Positions 1 through 6,035 of a DNA stretch of 9,222 bases are shown here, piece by piece (the first letter of the stretch is position 1; the number at the start of each line of letters is the position of its first letter). The notes beneath the pieces were generated by a model. The model was not told the origin of the DNA and searched no databases. It saw nothing but the letters and a program-made list of their open reading frames with translations. The DNA is from NBML01 sp029939535 (GTDB taxonomy: Bacteria; Desulfobacterota; Desulfobacteria; Desulfobacterales; Desulfobacteraceae), in assembly GCA_029939535.1 (NCBI GenBank), contig JAOZST010000151.1:1-9222 (forward strand), written 5' to 3'. The translations under genes and the position numbers were made by a program.

Positions 1-2
1 TT

Positions 3-107
3 GAACACGATCAGTTACGGATCAAAAAAATCGAGGCAATGGCACTTGGCCAGTCACCTTTAGGAATACTGAGAGAACTGGCCCAAATGGATAAAGACGA
101 AAAATAA
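3..107 (+). CDS. 3' end of an unrecognised gene (5' truncated by the window)
   Basis: An open frame enters from the left edge and stops at TAA 105-107, leaving 34 visible residues. They begin EHDQLRIKKIEAMALG and end LAQMDKDEK. The segment is charged and helix-like, with no motif I recognise. It converges on the sigma-54 activator gene, whose stop lies 15 bases away, which is the normal spacing for two convergent genes. The alternative frames in this stretch are interrupted or less protein-like. I cannot assign a function. That it is coding at all rests on the open frame, plausible codons and good packing against the neighbour. Confidence 0.5.
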   Translation, partial: EHDQLRIKKIEAMALGQSPLGILRELAQMDKDEK

Positions 108-132
108 GATCCTGAAAGTGAACTATTCCAGG
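100..132 (-). terminator. candidate rho-independent terminator of the five-gene minus-strand operon
   Basis: Read on the minus strand, CCTGGAA (132-126) pairs with TTTCAGG (117-111) to give a 7-bp stem with one G-U pair and an 8-base loop. It is followed by ATCTTATTTTTC, which is T-rich. On the plus strand the G-U becomes an A-C mismatch, so the structure suits minus-strand RNA better. The stop codon of the activator gene lies in the loop, which is tight but possible. The stem is short, so this is a modest call. Confidence 0.4.
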
Positions 133-1475
133 TTAAACAACTTAATTTTTCTCCAAAGAGAAACCCTGTCGATTTCCATAATTTCAGCAGCTCTGGTTTT
201 ATTCCAGTTTGTTTTTCCAAGAACCCATTGGATATATTTTTTTTCCTGTTCTTTCATGGTTGGGATACTATCATCAGGCGCTGCCCTATATGTTTCAATG
301 GATAACTGGGTAATATAATCGGGGAGGGCTTCCGGGTAAATAACATCACCTGTTCCCATTGCCACAGCTCTTTCTATGATATTTTCAAGTTCTCGAACAT
401 TTCCGGGCCAGGTGTATTTTATCAGGTAGTCCATGGCAGACCGATCGATATCTTTAATATTTTTTGCCATCTCACGGTTTTTTTTAGCAAGAAAGTGATA
501 GACTAAAAGAGGGATATCACCTTGGCGCTCGGTCAGGGGGGGCAGTTGAATGGTAACCACATTCAGTCGATAATAAAGATCCTGGCGAAAGCTGCCTTTT
601 TCCAATTCATGTTTCAGGTCTGTGTGGGTTGCAGCTATGAATCTTAAATCCACGGGAATGGTATTTGTTCCACCAACTCTCATCAATTCCTTTTCCTGTA
701 TCACCCTGAGAATTTTAACCTGCATGGAGGGAGGCATATCTCCAATTTCATCAAAAAACACCGTTCCCTTATCCGCAAATTCAAATAGCCCTTTCCTGGT
801 CTTTCCAGCGCCGGTATAAGCATCTTTTTCATGGCCGAACAATTCATTGGCCACCAGTTCTTCGGAAAATGATCCGCAGTTAAAAGCAATCATTTCATGG
901 GCATGCCTTCTGCTCTGGCTGTGGATAGCCTTGGCCACAAGCTCTTTGCCAGTTCCGCTTTCACCCAGTATCAAAACACTGATATCAGTTTGTGCAATCT
1001 GATTGATGGTTTTTTTTACCTCACCCATAGATTCACTGTTGCCGATAATAAAGGGCAGATGTCCCTCTTTTTTCATGGCATCTTTAAGGGCAATGTTTTC
1101 CAATTGAAGTGACCGTTTCAACAAAGCCTCTTTGATGATTCTTCTGACTTCTTCTATTTTGTAAGGCTTTGCAATGTAATGATAGGCGCCCTCTTTCATT
1201 GCCGTTACTGCACTGTCAACCGTTGCATATCCTGTGATAAGAATTACTTCGGTATATGGTTGCAATTCGCGACTGTGCTCAAGAACCTGCATACCGTCAA
1301 CCATCTTCATCCTGTAATCGGTAATGATCAAATCAAAACTTTTGGATTTTATAAGACTCAAGCCTTTTATTCCGCTATCCACAGCAGTCACATTGTACCC
1401 TTCTTTTACAAGAATATGCTCAAGATTTTTACGGGCTATTTCTTCGTCTTCAATGACCAGAATCTGTTTTTGCAT
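123..1475 (-). CDS. sigma-54-dependent response regulator (NtrC/AtoC type)
   Basis: A 450-residue enhancer-binding protein with three domains. The receiver spans about 4-118, with acidic residues E9/D10, phospho-acceptor D53, T81 and K103. The AAA+ sigma-54 activation domain spans about 143-375, with Walker A GESGTGKE 171-178, L1 loop DAYTGA 218-223 and Walker B FFDEI 240-244. A Fis-type helix-turn-helix lies at about 425-447 (TRAAEIMEIDRVSLWRK). Members of this family are phosphorylated by a partner kinase, bind upstream enhancers and use ATP to open sigma-54 promoters. The ATG is preceded by AAGGA about 8 bases upstream, and the kinase gene ends 19 bases before it. The L1 loop differs from the usual GAFTGA at two places (G to D, F to Y). 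Likely targets are the two sigma-54 promoters in this window, which is inference from proximity. Confidence 0.95.
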   Translation of the reverse strand: MQKQILVIEDEEIARKNLEHILVKEGYNVTAVDSGIKGLSLIKSKSFDLIITDYRMKMVDGMQVLEHSRELQPYTEVILITGYATVDSAVTAMKEGAYHYIAKPYKIEEVRRIIKEALLKRSLQLENIALKDAMKKEGHLPFIIGNSESMGEVKKTINQIAQTDISVLILGESGTGKELVAKAIHSQSRRHAHEMIAFNCGSFSEELVANELFGHEKDAYTGAGKTRKGLFEFADKGTVFFDEIGDMPPSMQVKILRVIQEKELMRVGGTNTIPVDLRFIAATHTDLKHELEKGSFRQDLYYRLNVVTIQLPPLTERQGDIPLLVYHFLAKKNREMAKNIKDIDRSAMDYLIKYTWPGNVRELENIIERAVAMGTGDVIYPEALPDYITQLSIETYRAAPDDSIPTMKEQEKKYIQWVLGKTNWNKTRAAEIMEIDRVSLWRKIKLFNLE

Positions 1476-1494
1476 AATAGTCCTTATAAAACAA

Positions 1495-3000
1495 TCAATC
1501 CGGTAGACTGACCCTGAAGGCAGTTCCCTGGTTCTCTACGCTATCAACCTGTATGGTTCCATCATGCTGCTCAATAATGCCATGAATAATTGACAAACCA
1601 AGGCCTGATCCTTTGCCGACTTCCCGGGTCGTAAAAAAAGGATCAAATATCTTTGCAAGGGAATTTTTGGGTATCCCCTGGCCGGTATCGGTCACCTTGA
1701 AAACAAACATTCCATTTTTTGTATCCTTAAAGGCATTAATGGATAGCTTACCGCCGTTGGCCATGGAATGAACGCCATTAATGATGAGATTGAGTAGTAC
1801 CTGCTGAATCCTTCTGGGATCTATCTTTGCCTCCAAGGTATCTGGGACGTCGATTTTTATTTCAATATCAGCCGGTATCTCACCGCTGATTAAATGCATG
1901 GTGCTTTGGACAAGATTCTTAAAAATGACGGCTTCAACCGAAAACTCACTTTGCCTTGAAAATTCCAGCAATGCCCGTATTATATCCCGAGCTCGATCAA
2001 TCTGTTGTTCGACTCCAATAAGCAGATTCCTCGTAAATTCAATATTGGGATCTTCCAGTTCTTCCCTGATAATCTGAATGGAGGTTGAAATATTATTTAA
2101 GGGATTATTCAATTCATGGGCCACACCTGAAGTAAGTGTTCCCAGAGAGGACATCTTTTCTGCCTGAACAAGCTGGTCTTTTCTTTTATCCAGTTCTTCG
2201 ATCATATCATTGAGGCTGTCGCCTAGAGATTCAAACTCGTCTCCTGTCGGTATTTTGGGGATTTTATTAAAATCACCGCTGACAATTCTCTGTATGCTCT
2301 CTTCAATGGATTTCAAGGGTCTGTTAACGTTACGTACAAGAAAAAACGCCGTAAGAACGGTTATTATAAAAAGAGATAACAATGATACGACAAGGTAGCT
2401 TCTGGATCTTTTGAGCAGTTTAAAAACCCTTTCACGTTCAAATTTTTCAACTTGTTCAATGTCTGTTGTAAGCTCTCTTCCCAGCCTGGTGACAGCCTCT
2501 TTGATCATATTGATTTGCTGGAATCGTTCTGTGTTGCCGTCATTGGCATTATGTAAATCGTAAAGCTCTTCCATGTTCTTTTTATAGGCCTTGATGATCT
2601 CAGTTCTCTTTCTTACAGCGACCATATCTTCCAAAAGGCCCTTAAAATCATTTTCGATACTCGCCTGTTTTTCCACTGTTTTTTCAATATAGGCAAGGGC
2701 CTGTACAAGGTCATTTTTATTCTCTCTTAAAAAAAAATTTTTCTCATACCGCCTTGCCTCAAGAACTGTGTCTAGAAGATCTTTTTTTTTCTGGATAATA
2801 ATCAATTTATTGTTGATGGTCGAATTACTGTAATAGCTGAAAAACCAGATGACGCTATTTGCCATCATAAAACCCAGAAAATAAATAAAGATTTTTTGTC
2901 TGAGATTAAATTTCATGATGGGTATTGTATCGTTAATGATACCTTGACAACAAGTATTTTTTTTAGAACAGAATGGAAAAATTGATTTATCCGATTCCAT
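1495..3000 (-). CDS. membrane sensor histidine kinase with extracytoplasmic helical sensor and HAMP domain
   Basis: A 501-residue kinase in the longest frame. A membrane segment at about 37-57 is followed by a helical sensor region at 58-200 with the motif ARRYEKNFFLR (82-92), typical of four-helix-bundle/HBM ligand-binding domains of chemoreceptors and kinases. A second membrane segment lies at 202-222, with HAMP at about 222-275 and an HisKA H-box SGVAHELNNPLN with phospho-acceptor H295. The ATPase domain has N-box residues N404/N408, DTGQG 438-442, FDPFF 452-456 and GKGSGLGL 462-469. It should autophosphorylate and pass phosphate to the activator encoded 19 bases downstream. The start is uncertain. 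ATG 3000 overlaps the permease gene by 14 bases and adds 28 polar residues. ATG 2916 (MKFNLRQKIF) sits directly before the first membrane segment and looks more natural. Neither has a clear ribosome site, so translational coupling is likely. Confidence 0.93.
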   Translation of the reverse strand: MESDKSIFPFCSKKNTCCQGIINDTIPIMKFNLRQKIFIYFLGFMMANSVIWFFSYYSNSTINNKLIIIQKKKDLLDTVLEARRYEKNFFLRENKNDLVQALAYIEKTVEKQASIENDFKGLLEDMVAVRKRTEIIKAYKKNMEELYDLHNANDGNTERFQQINMIKEAVTRLGRELTTDIEQVEKFERERVFKLLKRSRSYLVVSLLSLFIITVLTAFFLVRNVNRPLKSIEESIQRIVSGDFNKIPKIPTGDEFESLGDSLNDMIEELDKRKDQLVQAEKMSSLGTLTSGVAHELNNPLNNISTSIQIIREELEDPNIEFTRNLLIGVEQQIDRARDIIRALLEFSRQSEFSVEAVIFKNLVQSTMHLISGEIPADIEIKIDVPDTLEAKIDPRRIQQVLLNLIINGVHSMANGGKLSINAFKDTKNGMFVFKVTDTGQGIPKNSLAKIFDPFFTTREVGKGSGLGLSIIHGIIEQHDGTIQVDSVENQGTAFRVSLPD

Positions 3001-4801
3001 AGAAAAAGTATATCATAAACAATTCAACAAAAAGAAAAAGGATCGTCATCACTGCACCGGCTTTGGTGTAGTCCAGGGTCCTGTATCCGCCGGGTCGCAT
3101 AATAAGTGCATTGACCTGGTGGGTTGGCAAAATAAAGGTATTGGAAGCGGAGAGGCCTACAACCAGGGCCGCCATCCTTGGATCCCCTCCTGCCATCAGG
3201 GCCATGTTCATACAAAGGGGAACCAGAAGAACTGTTGCACCGACATTGGAAATAACCAGGGTAAAAAAAGAGGTCATGATTCCAATAACGGCAAGAAGAA
3301 AAATAGGGGAGGGATGACCGATAAGTCCTAGGACTCCCTGGGCTATGAATGCTGCTGTGCCGGTCTTTTCAAAGGCGATACCCAGGGGAATTAATCCAGC
3401 AAGCAAAAAAACCGTCATCCAGTCAACAGAAAGGTAGGCTTCATCAATGGTTAAAACGCCTGTTATAATCATACCCAGAGCCCCTGACATTAATGCAACA
3501 GACAGCTGGACCTTGAAAAATATAATCTGGAAAAGGGCGATTGTAAGCCAGGTCACTGCAAGGATGGCTTTTTTAGGGCGCAGAATTTCTCCTTCAAGGG
3601 GAGAAGCAAACACCAAAGCTCTGGGCTGAGGTCGATTTTTTAGGATATGGAATTTTTCCCAGGTACCTTGGAGAAGCAGAGTATCTCCCATGCTCAGCTT
3701 AATATTTGTCAGGCCGCTATAGTATTTTCTGTTGTCTTTGAACAGAACCAGAGGATTCAGGCCGAACATCTCCTTAAAATCAACTTCATTCAAAGTCTTT
3801 CCAATCAGTTCCGACCTTGGTGAAACAACTGTTTCAGCCATTCCGGAATGCGTGTTTGCAAGGGCTTCAGCAAAAGTTTCAAGGGTCTCTTTTATCTGCC
3901 ACCCATATTCTTTGGCCAGCCGTTCTATATTTCCCTTGTTCCCCACCACCGCAATGTCATCTCCCGCAGAAATTTTTTCATAACTGTGGGGGACATGATT
4001 AGCAGTTCGTTTAGTTGGAGAGCTTATTCCGATAACAGACACCAAAAATAGGGGCCTGATACTCAACTCATCAAGGTTACCAGTCATACCGGTATTTTGG
4101 GGAACGTGCAGTTCAACAATACTATTAACTCCTTGATATTCATTTATTAATATCTCGGAGGCTCCTTTAGCGGATTTGCCGCTACTGGATGGAAGAATAA
4201 ATTTACCAAAAAGGACAAAATAAATCAGGGCCGTAAGCAAAAGGCAGATACCAATAGGCGTCTGGGTAAAAAGCCCGAACGGTTCAAGCTTCTCACCCCC
4301 TAGTACCATAAGATCATTGAGTAAAATTGTAGGGCTGGCACCCACAAGGGTTATTGTTCCGCCAATAATGGCGCAAAACCCCATGGGCATTAAGATCCGG
4401 GATGTTGGAATTCCCATCCGTTTTGAGATTCTCTGGGTGGCCGGCAGAAACAGTGCGGCTGCACCGATATTCTGCATCAGACTTGAGATAATTCCCACGG
4501 TTCCTGCAACCAGAAGTATGATTCTGTTTTCACTTTTCCCGGCCAGAGCCAGTATGGGCTTGCAAACCTTATTCATCACACCGGTTTTATCAAGGCCTGC
4601 ACCAATGATGATAACTGCAATAATAGAGCATACCGCATTTGAGCTTAAGCCCACAAAAGCTTCTTTCGGGCTGATAAGACCGATCAGGGGTAAAAGCACC
4701 ATCATCATTATACCTACAACATCCACCCTGACCCATTCAAAAATAAAAAGGCAGATTACAAAAGTAAGGACTATCATTGTCATAATCATCTCAGGTGTCA
4801 T
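2987..4801 (-). CDS. SLC13/DASS-family anion permease with two RCK_C (TrkA_C) domains
   Basis: A 604-residue inner-membrane transporter. Hydrophobic spans cover about 5-205 and 410-602. Between them lies a soluble insert of about 200 residues with two RCK_C/TrkA_C-like units, roughly 222-300 and 322-390, each with the turn SxGDDIAVVG or SMGDTLLLQG. The paired helix-break motifs of the fold are MQNIGAAALFLP (109-120) in the first half and SNVGATVLLVP (518-528) in the second. The C-terminal SNTFILPTHQ (552-561 region) is characteristic of this subgroup. SLC13 relatives of this layout move sulfate or di- and tricarboxylates with sodium. In a putative sulfate reducer sulfate is an attractive substrate, but the sequence alone does not decide it. 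A GGAGA lies about 9 bases before the ATG. It sits between a 28-residue membrane protein and the kinase gene, suggesting that transport and sensing are linked. Confidence 0.9.
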   Translation of the reverse strand: MTPEMIMTMIVLTFVICLFIFEWVRVDVVGIMMMVLLPLIGLISPKEAFVGLSSNAVCSIIAVIIIGAGLDKTGVMNKVCKPILALAGKSENRIILLVAGTVGIISSLMQNIGAAALFLPATQRISKRMGIPTSRILMPMGFCAIIGGTITLVGASPTILLNDLMVLGGEKLEPFGLFTQTPIGICLLLTALIYFVLFGKFILPSSSGKSAKGASEILINEYQGVNSIVELHVPQNTGMTGNLDELSIRPLFLVSVIGISSPTKRTANHVPHSYEKISAGDDIAVVGNKGNIERLAKEYGWQIKETLETFAEALANTHSGMAETVVSPRSELIGKTLNEVDFKEMFGLNPLVLFKDNRKYYSGLTNIKLSMGDTLLLQGTWEKFHILKNRPQPRALVFASPLEGEILRPKKAILAVTWLTIALFQIIFFKVQLSVALMSGALGMIITGVLTIDEAYLSVDWMTVFLLAGLIPLGIAFEKTGTAAFIAQGVLGLIGHPSPIFLLAVIGIMTSFFTLVISNVGATVLLVPLCMNMALMAGGDPRMAALVVGLSASNTFILPTHQVNALIMRPGGYRTLDYTKAGAVMTILFLFVELFMIYFFYGIG

Positions 4802-4881
4802 TTATATTATTCTCCATTCAATAGTCATTATCAACAAGCATCATCATAAAAATATATCAACCGGAAATTCCATTACTGAAT

Positions 4882-4906
4882 AATAGATAGGTCAGAGCCA
4901 TCTATT
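4882..4906 (-). other. inverted repeat at the end of the small membrane-protein gene
   Basis: AATAGATAGG (4882-4891) and CCATCTATT (4898-4906) form a 9-bp stem with one bulged base and a 6-base loop, overlapping the stop codon of the 28-residue gene. On the minus strand the stem is not followed by a clear T run, so a full terminator is unlikely. It could lower read-through into the permease gene or stabilise the upstream message. The rest of the 100-base gap up to the permease start shows only the permease ribosome site. Confidence 0.3.
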
Positions 4907-4988
4907 TCTTATTTTCATTTCGGAAAATATAGCAAAGAGCTGCGGTAGACAGAATCAATACCAATCCTAAAATAAAATGAATATCCAT
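4902..4988 (-). CDS. 28-residue single-span membrane protein upstream of the permease
   Basis: The frame reads from ATG 4988 to TAG 4902 and begins MDIHFILGLVLIL. A hydrophobic span at about 5-23 is followed by the polar, basic tail RNENKK, predicting a single helix with the C-terminus in the cytoplasm. The ribosome site is strong: AAGGAG starts within the TAA stop of the UspA-like gene and lies 6 bases before the ATG, so the two genes are probably translationally coupled. Tiny single-span subunits are known for several transporters (KdpF with KdpABC, and small accessory proteins of sodium symporters). By analogy this could be an accessory subunit of the SLC13 permease that follows. I do not recognise the exact family, and the length is below usual gene-caller limits. 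Confidence 0.72.
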   Translation of the reverse strand: MDIHFILGLVLILSTAALCYIFRNENKK

Positions 4989-4997
4989 GATCTCTCC

Positions 4998-5555
4998 TTA
5001 ATTCATCGAATAGACATAGAGCTGCTGGGCAAGCCTTTTCTCATTTGCGACAAGACCTCGCGCCTTTGTTGTCTCCCGGTTCTCAGAAATGATAAAAGCT
5101 ATTTCGCCGCATTGTTTAGTGATGTCATCAATGGCATGATCAATATTAGAAAATTTGGTTGTATGGGCGAATTCAAGGCCCTGATCTGCTGCCATCCTGC
5201 GAAAGGATTCAACATTCCTGATGGAGGTTTCTCTGAAATCATCATAAAGCTTTTTCTGGGTTGTGGAAAAAAACTCAGTAACTTCATGGGTTAAATTGGC
5301 AACATTTACAGCAATGATACCATAGTCCATCAGGTGCGCCATCTCAATAGCATAGCTGATCATATCGTCAGAAAATCGGCTTTCGTTGCTGGCAACTACC
5401 AGATTTTGTCTCTTGTCATCCACACACTCAATTGCCTTGTCCATGCTAGCTTTGATTTGAACACCTGTGTCGGAAAAACTTATGGTCTCCTGTGGATTTT
5501 TTACTTTTTTATTTAATTTCTGTAATTTTTTTTTCAATGTATTTAAAAATGCCAC
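4998..5555 (-). CDS. divergent UspA-like protein, first gene of the permease operon
   Basis: A 185-residue soluble protein. Residues 1-20 are strongly basic (KKKLQKLNKKVK) and a linker follows. From residue 51 the pattern is UspA-like: strand NLVVAS, helix SDDMISYAIEMAHLMD, strand YGIIAVNV, a long helix at 93-125, and strand EIAFIISENR (151-160). The family's ATP-binding motif G-2x-G-9x-G(S/T) after the fourth strand is missing. The last 25 residues (ETTKARG to VYSMN) are basic and unlike a normal UspA C-terminus, so nucleotide binding is doubtful and a protein-contact or signalling role is more likely. The start is GTG at 5555, chosen because a perfect AAGGAGG lies 7 bases upstream and the sigma-54 promoter lies about 50 bases upstream. 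Its TAA overlaps the ribosome site of the 28-residue gene. Assignment to the UspA fold is by eye. Confidence 0.75.
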   Translation of the reverse strand: MAFLNTLKKKLQKLNKKVKNPQETISFSDTGVQIKASMDKAIECVDDKRQNLVVASNESRFSDDMISYAIEMAHLMDYGIIAVNVANLTHEVTEFFSTTQKKLYDDFRETSIRNVESFRRMAADQGLEFAHTTKFSNIDHAIDDITKQCGEIAFIISENRETTKARGLVANEKRLAQQLYVYSMN

Positions 5556-5562
5556 TTGTAAG

Positions 5563-5569
5563 CCTCCTT
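5563..5569 (-). promoter_or_regulatory. consensus ribosome binding site deciding the GTG start
   Basis: The minus strand carries AAGGAGG, ending 7 bases before GTG 5555-5553. A perfect match at ideal spacing supports the GTG as the true start of the UspA-like gene and suggests strong translation once the operon is transcribed. Confidence 0.8.
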
Positions 5570-5603
5570 ATAATATTCATTGATATTTTTTCGTTTTATT
5601 ATT

Positions 5604-5619
5604 AGCAAAATGCATACCA
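5604..5619 (-). promoter_or_regulatory. sigma-54 (-24/-12) promoter of the UspA-permease-kinase-activator operon
   Basis: The minus strand reads TGGTATGCATTTTGCT. This matches the RpoN consensus TGGCAC-N5-TTGCT, with the invariant GG and GC separated by exactly 10 bases and a full TTGCT at -12. The -24 half has two mismatches outside the GG. Transcription would begin near 5593, giving a leader of about 38 bases to the GTG start. It is the only GG-N10-GC pair I found on this strand between the gene and Lon. The operon it drives encodes a sigma-54 activator, so autoregulation is plausible. Confidence 0.72.
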
Positions 5620-5630
5620 TTGTTTGGAAA

Positions 5631-5735
5631 GCATTAACGACAGGCATTATACGACATGTGTTGTATTCTGAAGACGACACAATCAACATCCATGGTGTTG
5701 CAAAATGCAATCAAATTTTTTAATTCCTTATGTCG
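5631..5735. promoter_or_regulatory. candidate enhancer (UAS) array for a sigma-54 activator
   Basis: Seven CRACA/TGTYG half-sites lie in about 100 bases: CGACA at 5638, 5652 and 5675; CAACA at 5684; TGTTG at 5659 and 5696; TGTCG at 5731. Two pairs form dyads: TACGACATGTGTTGTA (5650-5665, six of seven arm positions paired) and CAACA-N7-TGTTG (5684-5700). Two half-sites are also preceded by GCATTA (5631 and 5644). Relative to the predicted start near 5593 the dyads sit at about -57 to -107, the usual range for enhancers of NtrC-type proteins. Recognition by the activator encoded in this operon is inference. Confidence 0.45.
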
Positions 5736-5861
5736 TCCTTAGTAGAGGACCAATAGACAAGTATTGCAGTTAACAATATCATGTTGCAGTGTGAATCTAT
5801 TGATATTTCTAATTTCAATATTTTGAATAGTATTAATTCCAAAGCTGTCTGGCTTTTTTCC

Positions 5862-5891
5862 TTGACAATCCCCAAATACCGAGAGTAAATA
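5862..5891 (+). promoter_or_regulatory. weak candidate sigma-70 promoter for the Lon fusion gene
   Basis: A perfect TTGACA (5862-5867) is followed 17-18 bases later by GTAAAT/TAAATA, a poor -10 matching about three of six positions. If used, it leaves a leader of about 140 bases before the Lon start, containing the hairpin at 5919-5944 and a small frame. No sigma-54 promoter with correct GG-N10-GC spacing was found on this strand. Confidence 0.3.
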
Positions 5892-5918
5892 TTTTTTTTA
5901 TATGAAAATAGTACCATA

Positions 5919-5944
5919 AGAGTTATGAGTAATCTCATGGCTCT
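5919..5944 (+). other. RNA hairpin in the Lon leader
   Basis: AGAGTTATGAG (5919-5929) and CTCATGGCTCT (5934-5944) pair over 11 bp around the loop TAAT. The two central pairs are G-U, so the helix is continuous only as plus-strand RNA and is mismatched in DNA or in the opposite transcript. No T run follows, so it is not a simple terminator. It buries the ATG at 5925 of the small leader frame. It may control leader translation or message stability. Confidence 0.45.
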
Positions 5945-6029
5945 CATCCTTTGCATTGCCAGTCTGGGAATGGAGGTTATTACGATTACCTGTAGCGTAC
6001 CTGAATTGTATGTATTGAAAAAAAGGTGA
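5925..6029 (+). CDS. possible 34-residue leader peptide upstream of Lon
   Basis: The frame runs from ATG 5925 to TGA 6027-6029 and begins MSNLMALILCIASLGMEV, mostly hydrophobic, ending in LKKR. The stop lies inside the ribosome site of the Lon gene (AAGGTGA) and only 6 bases before its ATG, an arrangement suited to translational coupling. A weak AAGAG lies before the start, and the start codon sits in the hairpin stem at 5919-5944. An internal ATG at 5970 would give 19 residues. It could equally be chance, since the surrounding 480 bases are non-coding in character. Confidence 0.3.
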   Translation: MSNLMALILCIASLGMEVITITCSVPELYVLKKR

Positions 6030-6035
6030 CTCCAA

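Noticed and set aside
4317..4883. 188-residue plus-strand frame
   Set aside because: It lies antisense to the 5' half of the permease gene. Its residues mirror the permease codons, and the permease frame has clear family motifs.
5693..5710. TGGTGTTGCAAAATGCAA as a plus-strand sigma-54 promoter
   Set aside because: GG to GC spacing is 11, and it lies more than 300 bases from the Lon start.
5850..5866. TGGC followed by TTGA as a -24/-12 element on the plus strand
   Set aside because: It lacks the invariant GC at -12 and the spacing is off by one. The TTGACA here fits a -35 better.
5938..5956. Possible sigma-54 promoter for Lon (TGGCTC then TTGCA)
   Set aside because: GG and GC are 12 bases apart instead of 10, and sigma-54 spacing is strict.
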